NCBI RefSeq assembly: GCF_002804025.1
Contig: NZ_CP024969.1
Location: forward strand, 124,001-188,000
Direction of reading: 5' to 3'
DNA: 64,000 nucleotides
Source: Mesoplasma tabanidae
GTDB taxonomy: Bacteria; Bacillota_I; Bacilli_A; Mycoplasmatales; Mycoplasmataceae
Positions 9,165 to 21,017 of the stretch are shown here, piece by piece. A model generated the notes under the pieces. That model had not been told where the DNA came from. It ran no database searches and saw only the letters and a program-made list of their open reading frames with translations. Position numbers and translations under genes: made by a program. How positions within the stretch are numbered: the stretch's first letter is position 1; every line of letters begins with the position of its first letter.

Positions 9165-9479
9165 ATGTTATTTACAGATTACATGGCAAATTTTTTAGTA
9201 GGATACTTTAGTGTATTATCAAGTATTATGCCGTTATTAGCAGAAACAACATCAGTTGGTGATGGTCTTAAATTATTGGGAGCCGGAGTTGCTATTATTG
9301 GAGTTGCAGGAGCAGGAATTGGACAAGGTGCAGTTGGACAAGGTGCATGTATGGCAATTGGAAGAAATCCAGAAATGGCACCAAAAATTACTTCAACCAT
9401 GATTATTGCAGCAGGGATTGCAGAATCAGGAGCTATATACGCATTAGTTGTTGCTATTTTATTAATTTTCGTAGCTTAA
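9165..9479 (+). CDS. atpE: ATP synthase Fo subunit c
   Basis: Rotor ring subunit whose acidic residue carries the ion. It is 104 aa; the two-helix hairpin is at residues 33-103. Helix 1 is glycine/alanine-rich (AGVAIIGVAGAGIGQGAVGQG), the polar loop is GRNPE, and the ion-binding glutamate is Glu87 in IAAGIAESGAIY. No Na+-binding pattern is evident, so protons are the likely ion. About 30 extra N-terminal residues precede the hairpin, a longer leader than the usual 70-80-aa subunit c. AAAGGAGA lies about 10 bases before the ATG. Confidence 0.95.
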   Translation: MLFTDYMANFLVGYFSVLSSIMPLLAETTSVGDGLKLLGAGVAIIGVAGAGIGQGAVGQGACMAIGRNPEMAPKITSTMIIAAGIAESGAIYALVVAILLIFVA

Positions 9480-9507
9480 GAAATAAAAAGAAAGAAGGGC
9501 GTGTTAA

Positions 9508-10041
9508 ATGATATTTATCGCAGAAACACAAACAGCTGGAGTTCCAGAAATCATAACATCTTTATTTCCTAACTTGCCAAATTTTATTGCGCATGTATTA
9601 GCTACAATTGTTTTAGTAGTTATATTATCAAAATTGATGTATAAACCATTCAGAAAAACAGTTAGAGACAGAAGAAACAAAATAAATGAATTGCTAAGTG
9701 AGGCTGTGCAAAAGCAAACAGAAGCAAATATGGGTGTTAAAAAAGCTGAAGCATTATTGCAAGATGCTAAAACAGAATCTTCATTAATTATTCAAACTTC
9801 AAAAGTTGATGCTGATATTCAAAAATCTCACATCATTACAGAAGCTCATAAATACGCTGATATTATTAAGAATCAAGCAGAAAAAGACATTGCTCAAGAA
9901 AGAACAAAAGTTGAAGCAGAAATTAAAACAACAATAGTTAATGTTGCGTTTAATGCTGCTGAACAAATCTTACAAAAAGAAATCAATAAAACAAAAAACA
10001 AACAAATTGTTGACGAGTTTATTGAAAACCTAGATAAATAA
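9508..10041 (+). CDS. atpF: ATP synthase Fo subunit b
   Basis: Peripheral stalk subunit that holds F1 against subunit a. The 177 aa have one N-terminal membrane span (about 25-45, FIAHVLATIVLVVILSKLMY) followed by a long charged coiled coil that reaches delta. The conserved PFRKTVRDRRNKI segment follows the span. It has a normal single-copy layout with only one b-type gene. An AAAGAAGGG ribosome site lies before the ATG, and atpH follows after three bases. Confidence 0.92.
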   Translation: MIFIAETQTAGVPEIITSLFPNLPNFIAHVLATIVLVVILSKLMYKPFRKTVRDRRNKINELLSEAVQKQTEANMGVKKAEALLQDAKTESSLIIQTSKVDADIQKSHIITEAHKYADIIKNQAEKDIAQERTKVEAEIKTTIVNVAFNAAEQILQKEINKTKNKQIVDEFIENLDK

Positions 10042-10044
10042 TTT

Positions 10045-10596
10045 ATGGTATTAAAAGATAATGTTATTGATAATTGAGCAAATGCCTTAACAAAAATTGC
10101 TGTAAAAGAAAACAAAGTTAAAAAAATGTTAGAACAAGCACATGTGCTTATTGAAGTTCTAAAAAATAAAAATGAATTTGTTGATATTCTTACTTTTAAA
10201 TCAGCACATGATGAAGAAAAAAGAATAAAAATAATAGATGATACTTTTAGTCAATTTAATATTGATCAAGATATCATGAATGCATTTAAAATACTGGTGC
10301 ACATGCAAGCATTTGTAAATGCTAGAGACATTTTAAAAAAATTAAGAGGAAACCTTGTTGAATTAGACAATATGACATATGGTGTAGTTTGATCAACTGA
10401 AGAAATATCTTCAGTTCAAATGAAAGAAATTGAAGAAAAAATGTCTAAAAAAATTAATAAAGAAGTCAAATTAGTTAATAAAATTGATTCTAAGTTAATA
10501 GCAGGTATTCAAGTAGTTGTTCATAACAAAGTTTATGATGGCTCATTAAGAAGTAAACTTGATGAAATGAAGTATCAAGTATTGAAAGAAAAATAG
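10045..10596 (+). CDS. atpH: ATP synthase F1 subunit delta
   Basis: Links the b stalk to the top of the alpha/beta hexamer. It is 183 aa, with TGA Trp codons at 10075 and 10390. The N-terminal helical bundle (about 1-105) is followed by the C-terminal part with the conserved pattern VNKIDSKLIAGIQVVVHNKVYDGSLRSKLDEM. It starts three bases after atpF with no ribosome site of its own, so translation is probably coupled. The atpA ribosome site AGGAGG overlaps its stop. Confidence 0.92.
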
Positions 10597-10608
10597 GAGG
10601 TTTAATAT

Positions 10609-12186
10609 ATGGCATTAAATATTAAAGAAATCTCTGAAGTAATTGAAAAACAAATAAAAAACTATGGTAAAGATATTATCGAAGCTGAGCAAGGTAGTGT
10701 TGTTACTATTGGAGATGGTGTTTCTTTAATTTATGGATTAGATAAGGCTTTAATGGGTGAATTATTAATTTTCCCTAATGATGTTTATGGTATGGTTTTA
10801 AGTCTTGAAGAAGGCGCAGTTGGTGCTGTTATTCTTGGAGATTACAAACTTATCAAAGAAGGTGACATCGTTAAACGTACTGGTAAAGTTGTTGAAACAC
10901 CTGTTGGTGATGCAATGGTTGGTAGAGTTGTTAATGCTTTAGGTCAACCAATTGATAACAATGGACCAATCAAAACTAAAAAGTCTAAGCCAGTTGAAAG
11001 AATTGCAACAGGAGTTATGGCTCGTAAATCAGTTAGTGAACCACTGGAAACAGGTATTTTAGGAATTGATGCGTCTATTCCAATTGGAAAAGGTCAACGT
11101 GAATTAATTATTGGTGATCGTCAAACTGGTAAAACAGCTGTTGCAATTGATACAATAATTAACCAAAAAGGTAAAAATGTTAAATGCATTTATGTATCAA
11201 TTGGACAAAAGGATTCAACAATAGCACAAGTTGTTGAAAAACTTAAGAAATTTGGTGCAATGGAATACACAACTGTTGTTAATGCAGGAGCTAGTGATTC
11301 AGCACCATTACAATATTTAGCTCCTTATACTGGTGTAACTATTGGTGAAGAATGAATGGAAAATGGAGAAGACGTTTTAATTGTTTATGATGACTTATCT
11401 AAACATGCGGTTGCTTATCGTGAAATGTCACTTCTATTAAGAAGACCACCGGGTCGTGAAGCTTATCCGGGAGATGTATTCTACTTACACTCACGTTTAT
11501 TAGAAAGAGCAGCTAGAGTTAATGAAAAATTTGGTGGTGGTTCAATTACTGCCTTACCAATTATTGAAACTCAAGCAAGTGATATTTCAGCTTATATACC
11601 AACAAATGTTATTTCAATTACTGATGGACAAATTTTCTTATCAAGTGATTTATTTATGGCAGGTATTAGACCAGCTATTAATATTGGTCCTTCAGTTTCT
11701 AGAGTTGGTTCATCAGCGCAAATTAAAGCTGTTAAACAAGTTTCAGGGACATTGAAATTAGAATTAGCACAATACTATGAGTTAGAAGCTTTTTCAAAAT
11801 TTGGTTCAGATTTGGATGAATCAACAAAAGCAACTTTAGATCATGGTGCAAGAATTATTCAAATGCTAGTTCAACGCCAATATTCACCCTTAAATCAAAT
11901 TGATGAAGCAATTATTTTATTTGCAATTAAATCTCACTTAATTAAATGAATTCCTTTAGAAAACATAAGAGATTTTAAAACTGAAATAATCTCATACTTC
12001 AATAATGAAAAAGAGGCTAAAAAATTAAAAGCTGATTTAACTAAAAAACTTGAATGAAATGCTGATCTTGAAAATGGAATTCAAAAAGAAATTGAAAAAT
12101 TAGTTGTTAAATTCACTTCAACTTTAAATAAATACAACCCAACTATTTTTGGGGATGAAAAAGAATTTAAAAAATTAGGTAAGTAA
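10609..12186 (+). CDS. atpA: ATP synthase F1 subunit alpha
   Basis: Non-catalytic nucleotide-binding subunit of the F1 hexamer. It is 525 aa once TGA at 11353 and 11947 and later is read as Trp. Walker A GDRQTGKT is at residues 169-176. The signature [17 protein letters not shown] is in the second half; it carries the arginine that reaches the catalytic site of beta. An AGGAGG ribosome site lies 7 bases upstream. Its stop and the atpG start overlap by one base (TAATG), typical of coupled translation. Confidence 0.97.
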
Positions 12187-13031
12187 TGGCAAATTTAAGC
12201 AATTTAAAAACTCAAATTTCAAATACACAAGATATTGGTAAGATCACAAATGCCATGCAATTAGTTGCAAGCGCAAAGTTACGTCGTATTGGTAAAAAAG
12301 TTACTGAGACTCAAGAGTATGTGTCTGAAGTTTATTCTATTTTTAATGAAATAATTAAACATTCAAGTGAATCAATTTATTTAAAAAATTCAACTAATGA
12401 TATTAAAAAAACTTTATGAGTTGTTGTTAATTCAAATTTAGGTTTATGTGGTGGGTATAATACCAATGTTAATAAGTTAGTTGTTAGTAATTTCAAAAAA
12501 GAAGATCAAATATATGCTATTGGTTCTAAAGCTGTTTCAGCTTATAATAGTAAAAAAATGAAAATTAAAAATGAATGTACTGGTGTTGATATAGATTTTT
12601 CACCAGCACAAGCAAAACAAATAGGTAATGAATTGTTAAGTTACTATTCAAGTGGAGAATTTGATGAAATTCAAATTGTTTATACTAAGTTTATTAATAA
12701 CGTAACTTTTGAGCCAACAAAATTAAGAGTATTTCCAATTGTCAAAGAAGATACACAAGAAACTTCAAGCAGCTACTATAGTTTTGAACCGAGTGCAGAA
12801 GAAGTTTTAAACAATGCTGTTACTTTGTATTTAAGCACAATAATTTTTGGAACAATCGTTGAATCACAAGTTAGTGAACAAGCAAGCCGAAGATTAGCTA
12901 TGGAAAACGCAACAAATAATGGTAAAGAATTGGAATACAATTTAAGTATTCAATATAATCGTGAAAGACAAGCATCAATTACACAAGAAATATCTGAGAT
13001 AGTTTCTGGTGCTAATGCTTTAATGGGATAG
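12186..13031 (+). CDS. atpG: ATP synthase F1 subunit gamma
   Basis: Central rotor shaft. It is 281 aa, with TGA Trp at 12417. The N-terminal coiled-coil helix has ISNTQDIGKITNAMQLVASAKLRR, and the C-terminal partner helix ends ERQASITQEISEIVSGANALMG; both are highly characteristic of gamma. The middle holds the GGYNTNVNK Rossmann-like segment (LCGGYNTN). The start overlaps the atpA stop. It is followed by atpD after nine bases that contain AGGAG. Confidence 0.96.
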
Positions 13032-14480
<1,449 letters not shown>

Positions 14481-14490
14481 GTGAATTTAA

Positions 14491-14790
14491 ATGGCAATTA
14501 ATTTAATAATTACTACTCCAAATGGTAAATTTATAGATAATAAAAAAGTTGATATTATTAACTTAAAAACTATTGATGGAGATATTGGGGTATTAGGAAA
14601 TATGTCGCCTTTGATTACAGCTTTAAAAATTGGTAATATGAATTTTAAAGTTAATAATCAAACTCATTGAATTCACTTACATAGAGGCCTAGCAATAATT
14701 AACGCAACTGAATGTAAGATAATTACAGAAAGATTATATTTGGTAAACGAAAATGGTATTAAAATACCAACACCAGATAAATTAGATTAA
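14491..14790 (+). CDS. atpC: ATP synthase F1 subunit epsilon (short form)
   Basis: Foot of the rotor that connects gamma to the c-ring. Only 99 aa: the N-terminal beta-sandwich is complete (LIITTPNGKFIDNKKVDIINLKTIDGDIGVLGNMSPLI..., through the HRGLAIINATECKIITE region), but the two C-terminal helices usual in 130-140-aa epsilon subunits are missing. A terminator begins right after the stop, and no frame downstream continues the protein, so this is a genuine short form and not a visible frameshift. Without the helices the ATP-sensing inhibitory arm cannot form. Confidence 0.9.
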
Positions 14791-14793
14791 TTA

Positions 14794-14830
14794 AAAACTT
14801 TATCTCTTTTTAAGAAATAAAGTTTTTTTT
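14794..14830 (+). terminator. Terminator at the end of the ATP synthase operon
   Basis: AAAACTTTAT and ATAAAGTTTT form a 10-bp stem with a 13-base loop, followed by TTTT. Confidence 0.85.
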
Positions 14831-14870
14831 GTATTTTTAGGAACATAATTAAATAAAAGGAGAACATATT

Positions 14871-15275
14871 ATGAGTAAAATTTATGAAGCAACAGTAACT
14901 AATACAGGAGGAAGAACTGGAGAAGTTATTTCATTTGATGGAAAATTTAATTTAAAGATTTCATCACCTACATTGAATTTAGAAGGTACAACAAACCCTG
15001 AGCAATTATTTGCAGCAGGATATAGTTCATGCTTTAATGGAGCATTGCAAGCTGTAATGGCTAAAAATAAAGTTTCATTTAAAACAAATGTAACTGCTAA
15101 AGTAGCATTACACAATAATGGAGAATTAAACTTTAATATATCAGTTGAATTACAAGTTGAAATTTTAGGAGCAGATAAAGAAGTTGCTGAAAAATTAATG
15201 CATGAAGCAGACTTGGTATGTCCTTATTCAAAAGCCTTAAAAAACAATGTAGAAGTTACATTAAGTTTAAAATAA
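14871..15275 (+). CDS. Organic hydroperoxide resistance protein (Ohr subfamily of OsmC)
   Basis: Thiol peroxidase that reduces organic and fatty-acid hydroperoxides, usually recycled by lipoylated proteins. It is 134 aa. The paired catalytic cysteines are Cys54 in NPEQLFAAGYSSCFNGAL and Cys117 in DLVCPYSKA. Arg15 (GGRTGEV) and Glu44 match the active-site Arg/Glu of Ohr, which favours Ohr over OsmC proper. AAAGGAGA lies 7 bases before the ATG. It stands alone; no OhrR-type regulator is seen next to it. Confidence 0.9.
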   Translation: MSKIYEATVTNTGGRTGEVISFDGKFNLKISSPTLNLEGTTNPEQLFAAGYSSCFNGALQAVMAKNKVSFKTNVTAKVALHNNGELNFNISVELQVEILGADKEVAEKLMHEADLVCPYSKALKNNVEVTLSLK

Positions 15276-15401
15276 CAATAAAACATTATAGTGATACCTA
15301 AAATGAAAAATAAAAACTTTTATTTATTCAATTAATTTTTAATAACAACATTTTAATTTTAGAAATTAACAAATCTATATTAGTTGATGTTGTTTGTTTA
15401 A

Positions 15402-15447
15402 ATAAATCAAAAATATCTTTTTATGTAAAAAGATATTTTTGATTTAT
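15402..15447. promoter_or_regulatory. 22-bp perfect inverted repeat ahead of the broken ABC exporter gene
   Basis: Arms at 15402-15423 and 15426-15447 are perfect reverse complements of 22 bases separated by only TG. A TATAAT box (15445-15450) begins in the last bases of the right arm, so the repeat covers the -35 and spacer of the promoter for the next gene. It could be an operator for a dimeric repressor or a terminator for the Ohr gene. The AT-rich arms contain A5 and T5 runs in both directions. The rest of the 200-base gap (15276-15401) shows nothing clear beyond a weak AACAACAT/ATGTTGTT pair. Confidence 0.6.
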
Positions 15448-15475
15448 AATTTTTAAAAGAAATGGAGGCTTGCTT

Positions 15476-17065
15476 ATGAAAATCATTATTAAGCAACATT
15501 TTTGACTTTTTTCTTTATTTATTTTTTTATCAATTGTTGGAGCTGTTGGTACTCTTTTCTTTGCTTATTTTTTTGGTAAAGTAATTGAGTTTGCAATTTC
15601 TAAAGATTTACAAAATTTTATTTTTTATATAATTGTTGCATTACTAACAACTATCATTGCTATTGTTTCTGATTACTTGTCAGTATTAATTCAAAATAAA
15701 ATAATTAAAGAAATCAATCAAGAATTACGTAAAAAGTAGTATGATAAAATTTTATCTGATCAGTTCAATAGTAATATAGATACTGGAAAATTTATAAATA
15801 ATTCATCAAATAAAATATCCCAATTAGAAATATTTTATTATCAAAGTATTTTTTTAATTTTTAGTGGAATTTGTTTTTTGATTTTATCAGTAGTTATGGT
15901 TATTTATTATAATTGATTAATTTTTATAATAACAACACTTTTCTCAATTTTAGTGTTTTTAGTCCCTTTCCTAACAACTAAAAAATCCCATAAAAAAATA
16001 GAAATATCTAATCAAACAAATGATGAGTTTTTACAGTTTAGCAAAGATAGTGTTAAATCATATTGAAATTATTGAAGTTTAAATAAAACTCAAAAGCTTA
16101 AATCAGATTTAATGAAAATATCAAATAATTATGAAAAAGCAAACAAGATTAATAAAAACTTTCAAGGATTGCAAGTCATGTTAAGCACAATAACAATTTA
16201 TTTAATTCAAATTATTTTAATAACTTTAATTTCTTATTTTTTATTTAAAGATATTTTTACAGTTGCAATTGTTGTAACTCTGTCACAAGTGACAACGCAG
16301 TACATTCAATCATTTGGAATAATTTTAAATCATTTTATAAAATATTTAAACTTGCGAAAAACAAATGATGAAATTAATGACCCTTATACTAAAGAATTAG
16401 AAAATTTTACTAAAACTAAAGTTATTGAAGAAAAATTAGAATCAATTGTATTTAAAGATTTTACATTTAAATATGATCAAACAACAATCTTGGATAAAAT
16501 AAATTTAAAGATAGTAAGCGGTGATAAAGTTTTAATTTTAGGAAAATCAGGAGTTGGTAAATCTACTTTGTTAAAACAATTATTTTATCCAAAATCTTTT
16601 GATGTAAAAAGTGAGATATCCATAAACAAAGCTAGGTGTGAAAACTATGATATCCGTAAACAAGCAGTTTACATTGATCAAGATATATTCTTAAGTAAAG
16701 ACACAATTTGAAACAATATTACATTGGCAAATCCTGAAATTAGTAAAGAAGAAGTAGATTTTTATTTAAAATTTCTACAATTAGATCATTTAATTGATAG
16801 ATTAGAATTTGGCCTTGAAACAATTATTCTAGATAATATGCAAAATTTGAGTGGTGGAGAAAGACAACGTTTTGCAATTTTGAGAGGTTTAGTTGCAAAA
16901 AAACCTTGAATGTTTTTGGATGAAGTGAACTCTGCGTTAGATAAAAAAACATCAAACTTAATAATGAATTATTTGTTAAATAAAAAAGATTTAACTATTA
17001 TTATGGTTGCTCATCATATTGAAAAAGAAGAGTTAAATAAGTTTAATAAAATTATCAAATTATAA
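15476..17065 (+). pseudogene. ABC exporter (fused membrane and ATPase domains), interrupted by TAG
   Basis: One frame of 530 codons carries a half-size ABC exporter but contains an in-frame TAG at 15737-15739 (codon 88), between membrane spans 2 and 3 (ELRKK-stop-YDKILSDQFN). No other stop or frameshift is present. The membrane domain covers about residues 10-290. The ATPase has Walker A LGKSGVGKST, Q-loop YIDQD, signature LSGGERQR, Walker B WMFLDE and switch VAHH. No C39 peptidase domain is seen, so the cargo is unknown. GGAGG lies 7 bases before the ATG. Every motif is intact, so the break looks recent, or is a sequence error; a restart downstream of the TAG would lack two spans. Several TGA codons are read as Trp. 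Confidence 0.85.
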
Positions 17066-17075
17066 TTAAGTTATT

Positions 17076-17126
17076 AAAAATGAGTTTTTTCATAGGTTTG
17101 TACCTATTGAATGAACTCATTTTTTA
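17076..17126. terminator. Bidirectional terminator between the ABC exporter pseudogene and deoA
   Basis: AAAATGAGTT pairs with AACTCATTTT at the base, and TTCATAGGT pairs with ACCTATTGAA above a small bulge, with a TTGT loop. T-rich ends on both sides let it serve the pseudogene (+) and deoA (-). Confidence 0.85.
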
Positions 17127-18428
17127 TCTAATAATCTTTATAATATTTTGTTGTTTTTCATTTTCAGTTGAAATAATAAAACTTTTTTTAGCTCTCTCTA
17201 TTCAATCATTGTTAATATCAAAGTTTGTGTAGAAAGTTAAAACAACATCACCAGTTTTTACAACATCACCAGTTTTTTTATTTAAATATATTCCAGCAGA
17301 GAAATCTATTAAATCCTCTTTTGTTTTTCTACCAGCTCCAAGATCCATTGAAAGTAAACCTATAGTTTCAGCATCTTGTGAAATGATGTAACCATCTTTT
17401 TCAGCAATCATTTCAATTTTATTCTTAGTTGTGAAATTTTGATCATAGTTTTTGATTAACTCAAAATTTCCACCTTGCGCTTCAACGAATTCTTCCAAGA
17501 AATGTGCACATTCACCAGTTTCTAACTTTTTATAACAATCAGTTATAGCATCTTCTAATTTATCAAAAATACCTAAGTCAGTTAGTGTTAACCCAGCAGC
17601 TGTACAAACAACTTCTTTTAAATCTTCTGGACCATTGTTATTTAAAGTATCTCAAGCTTCCTTAACTTCAATTGCATTCCCGATAGCTTTTCCTAATGGT
17701 TTTTGCATATCAGTAAGAAGAATTGAAACTTTTCTATTATACCCGTGTCCAATAGTAATCATTTCGTTTGCTAGTTTTTCAGCAATCTCTACATTTTTCA
17801 TAAATGCGCCAGCTCCAACTTTAACATCTAGAATTAAACTGTCACTATCAATCACTAATTTTTTACTCATAATAGAAGCAGCGATTAAAGGAATAGAATC
17901 AACAGTTCCAGTAACATCTCTTAGCGCATACATTTTTTTATCAGCAGGAACAATATCATCTGATTGACCTGTGATGCTCATTCCAACTTCATTAATTGTT
18001 TTAATGAATTTTTCTTTAGATAATTCACTTGTTCAACCTTTACATGACTCTAATTTATCAATAGTACCACCAGTTACTCCAAGTCCTCTACCAGAAAGTT
18101 TACAAACCTTTACTCCATAACTTGCAACTAATGGACTATATACTAAACTTGTTTTATCTCCAACTCCACCAGTTGAATGCTTATCAGCTTTTAAACCTGT
18201 AACCTCACTAACATCATAAACATATCCTGATTCAACATAAGATTGGGTCAAAGCTAAAGTTTCTGCTTTGGTCATTCCATTAAAATAAACTGCCATAGCA
18301 AAAGCAGCCATTTGATAATCTGTTACATTATTTTTAACATAACTGTTTATCAATCATTTAATTTCTTCAGCTGATAATTCTATTGAATGCTTCTTTTTTT
18401 CTATAATTTCACTAAAACTGTAGTTCAT
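17124..18428 (-). CDS. deoA: Pyrimidine-nucleoside / thymidine phosphorylase
   Basis: Phosphorolyses thymidine, deoxyuridine and (in the Gram-positive type) uridine to the free base and (deoxy)ribose-1-phosphate. It is 434 aa, full length, with four TGA Trp codons. The phosphate-binding signature [13 protein letters not shown] lies at about residues 83-95, followed by the [16 protein letters not shown] substrate region. AAGGAG precedes the ATG by 5 bases. It is divergent from manB-deoC with 94 bases between starts, so a shared regulator is plausible. Its product feeds the genes on the other strand. Confidence 0.95.
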
Positions 18429-18442
18429 AAGTCTCCTTTTAT

Positions 18443-18489
18443 AAGAGTGCACAATATTTACACCATTACTCTTTCTACTATATTATAAT
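18443..18489. promoter_or_regulatory. Divergent control region of deoA and manB
   Basis: The region holds TATAAT (18484-18489) for manB with no good -35 at 17 bases, an AAGAGT/ACTCTT inverted pair (18443-18448, 18468-18473), and an imperfect dyad GTGCACAATATTTACAC between them. These are candidate operator sites for joint control of deoxynucleoside breakdown. No regulator gene is seen nearby. Confidence 0.4.
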
Positions 18490-18522
18490 AGAATAGACAT
18501 ATAAAATACATAAGGAGTAGAA

Positions 18523-20208
18523 ATGGTTTTTGATAAAAATAACAAAGTTTATGGTGAATGAATAAATAACCAAAAATTAGATGATGAGTTGAGAAACCTT
18601 TTAGTAAATGCTACTGATGATGAATTGCATGCAGCATTTGAAGGAATAGAGTTAGAATTTGGAACAGCAGGTATAAGAGGTATTCTTGGAGCAGGACCTG
18701 GACGTTTTAACGTTTACACTGTTAAAAAAGTTACTATTGCATTTGCAGAATTATTAAAACAAAATTACCCAAATAGGTTGAATGATGGAATAGTTGTTGG
18801 TCATGATAACCGTCATAATTCTAAACAGTTTGCAAAAGTTGTAGCGGAAGTTTTATCAAACTTTGGGATTAAAGCATATTTATTTAAAGAAAATGAAATG
18901 ATGCCTACACCTGTTGTTTCATATGCAACTAAATTTTTAAACTGTATTGGAGGTATTGTAATAACAGCATCACATAATCCTTCAGAATATAACGGTTATA
19001 AAATATATGATCCATACGGATGTCAATTGCAAGATGAACAAACAGCAATTATTGCAAAAAGAATGGATGAAATTACAGACATTTTAAATTGAAAATATAA
19101 AATAAATGATTCTCTAATAGAAACAGTTAACGAAGATGTTATTAAAGCATATGTAGATATGATTAAAAATCTTGAATTCTACAAAAAAGAGCAAGAAGCT
19201 AAAAAAGATTTAAAAATTATTTTTAGTGCAGTTAATGGAACAGGAACTAAATTTACCCCAAAAATATTACGTGAATCAGGATATGACGTTATTGAGGTTG
19301 AAGAGCATGCATTTGAAGATGAAACATTTAAAAATGTTGTAAATCCAAATCCAGAATTTGATCCAGCATGAAAAATACCTCTTGAATATGGTATTAAACA
19401 TGACGCAGATATTATTATTATGAATGACCCAGACGCTGACAGATTTGGAATGGCAATAAAACATGAAGGTCATTTTGTAAGATTAGATGGAAACCAAACA
19501 GGTCCAATTTTAATTGATTGAAAATTATCAAACCTAAAACGCTTAAATAGCATTCCAAAAAATCCGGCTCTATACTCAAGTTTTGTAACAAGTGATTTAG
19601 GTGATAGAATCGCTCATGAAAAATATGGAGTTAATATTGTAAAAACTTTAACTGGATTTAAATGAATGGGTAGAGAAATTGCTAAAGAAGTAGATAACGG
19701 ATTAAACTTTGTATTTGCTTATGAAGAAAGTTATGGATATGTAATTGATGACTCAGCTAGAGATAAAGATGGAATACAAGCTTCTATATTAATAGCAGAG
19801 GCTGCTTGATTTTATAAAAAACAAAATAAAACATTAGTAGACTATTTAGAAGATTTATTTAAAGAAATGGGTGCATATTACACTTTCACTTTAAACTTGA
19901 ATTTCAAACCAGAAGAAAAGAAATTAAAAATTGAACCATTAATGAAATCATTGAGAGCAACACCCTTAACTCAAATTGCTGGGCTTAAAGTTGTTAATGT
20001 TGAAGACTACATTGATGGAATGTATAACATGCCAGGACAAGATTTACTAAAATTTTATTTAGAAGATAAGTCATGATTTGCTGTTCGCCCAAGTGGAACT
20101 GAACCTAAACTAAAAATTTATTTTATAGGTGTTGGTGAATCTGTTCAAAACGCTAAAGATAAAGTAGACGAAATTATTAAAGAATTAAAATTAAAAATGA
20201 ATATATAG
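18523..20208 (+). CDS. manB: Phosphohexomutase / probable phosphopentomutase
   Basis: Alpha-D-phosphohexomutase family enzyme that moves phosphate between C1 and C6 of hexoses, or C1 and C5 of pentoses. It is 561 aa, in the size range of the PgcA-type mutases. The active serine is in TASHNPSEYNGY (about Ser150), the metal loop is NDPDADRFG (about 302-308), the sugar loop EESYGY follows, and the C-terminal phosphate site is RPSGTEPKLKIY. AAGGAG lies 6 bases before the ATG. Its place between deoA and deoC, with no separate deoB-type gene in the window, suggests it acts as the phosphopentomutase that links them; the exact substrate cannot be read from the sequence. Confidence 0.92.
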
Positions 20209-20217
20209 GAGAATAAA

Positions 20218-20880
20218 ATGAAACTAAACAAATATATAGATCACACATTATTAAAACAAGATGCTACAAAAGCTGAAATTAAACAATTATGTGATGAAGC
20301 AATTGAATTTGATTTTGCAACAGTTTGTGTTAATTCATATTGAACAAGCTATTGTAAAGAATTATTAAAAGGCACAAATGTAGGAATAACAAATGTTGTA
20401 GGTTTTCCTCTTGGTTCATGTACAACAGCTACAAAAGCATTCGAAGTTTCTGAAGCAATTAAAGATGGTGCAACAGAAATTGATATGGTATTAAATATTG
20501 GTGCATTAAAAGACAAAAATTATGAATTAGTTTTAGAAGACATGAAAGCTGTAAAAAAAGCAGCTGGATCACATGTTGTTAAATGTATTATGGAAAATTG
20601 TTTATTAACAAAAGAAGAAATAATGAAAGCTTGTGAAATAGCTGTTGAAGCTGGATTAGAATTTGTTAAAACATCAACAGGATTTTCAAAATCAGGTGCA
20701 ACATTTGAAGATGTTAAACTAATGAAGTCAGTTGTTAAAGACAATGCTTTAGTTAAAGCTGCTGGTGGAGTTAGAACATTTGAAGATGCTCAAAAAATGA
20801 TTGAAGCAGGAGCTGACCGCTTAGGAACAAGTGGCGGAGTAGCTATTATTAAAGGTGAAGAAAACAACGCGAGTTACTAA
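20218..20880 (+). CDS. deoC: Deoxyribose-phosphate aldolase
   Basis: Splits 2-deoxyribose-5-phosphate to glyceraldehyde-3-phosphate and acetaldehyde, the last step of deoxynucleoside catabolism and the link to glycolysis. It is 220 aa. The Schiff-base lysine is in EFVKTSTGF (Lys151), with the proton-relay aspartate region [12 protein letters not shown] and the second lysine in [14 protein letters not shown] lies 8 bases before the ATG; it is 9 bases from manB, so the two form an operon. Part of the coding end forms one arm of its terminator. Confidence 0.96.
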
Positions 20881-20896
20881 AACTAGCGTTTTTTTA
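20866..20896 (+). terminator. Terminator overlapping the end of deoC
   Basis: AACGC-G-AGTT and AACT-A-GCGTT pair with one mismatch around ACTAA, followed by a T7 run. The left arm lies inside the last deoC codons. Confidence 0.82.
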
Positions 20897-20982
20897 TTTT
20901 GCTCATTTTTATTAAAATTTTGCAAAAAAGAACATAAAAATACTTATTATTGATACTAAAGTTATTAAAAAGAAGATTTTGG

Positions 20983-21011
20983 TTGATTTTATAAAGGTCA
21001 TAGAATATAAT
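20983..21011 (+). promoter_or_regulatory. Main promoter of the S10 ribosomal protein operon
   Basis: TTGATT (20983-20988), a 17-base spacer and TATAAT (21006-21011). The start should be near 21018, leaving a leader of about 80 bases before rpsJ. Confidence 0.8.
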
Positions 21012-21017
21012 ATTTTA

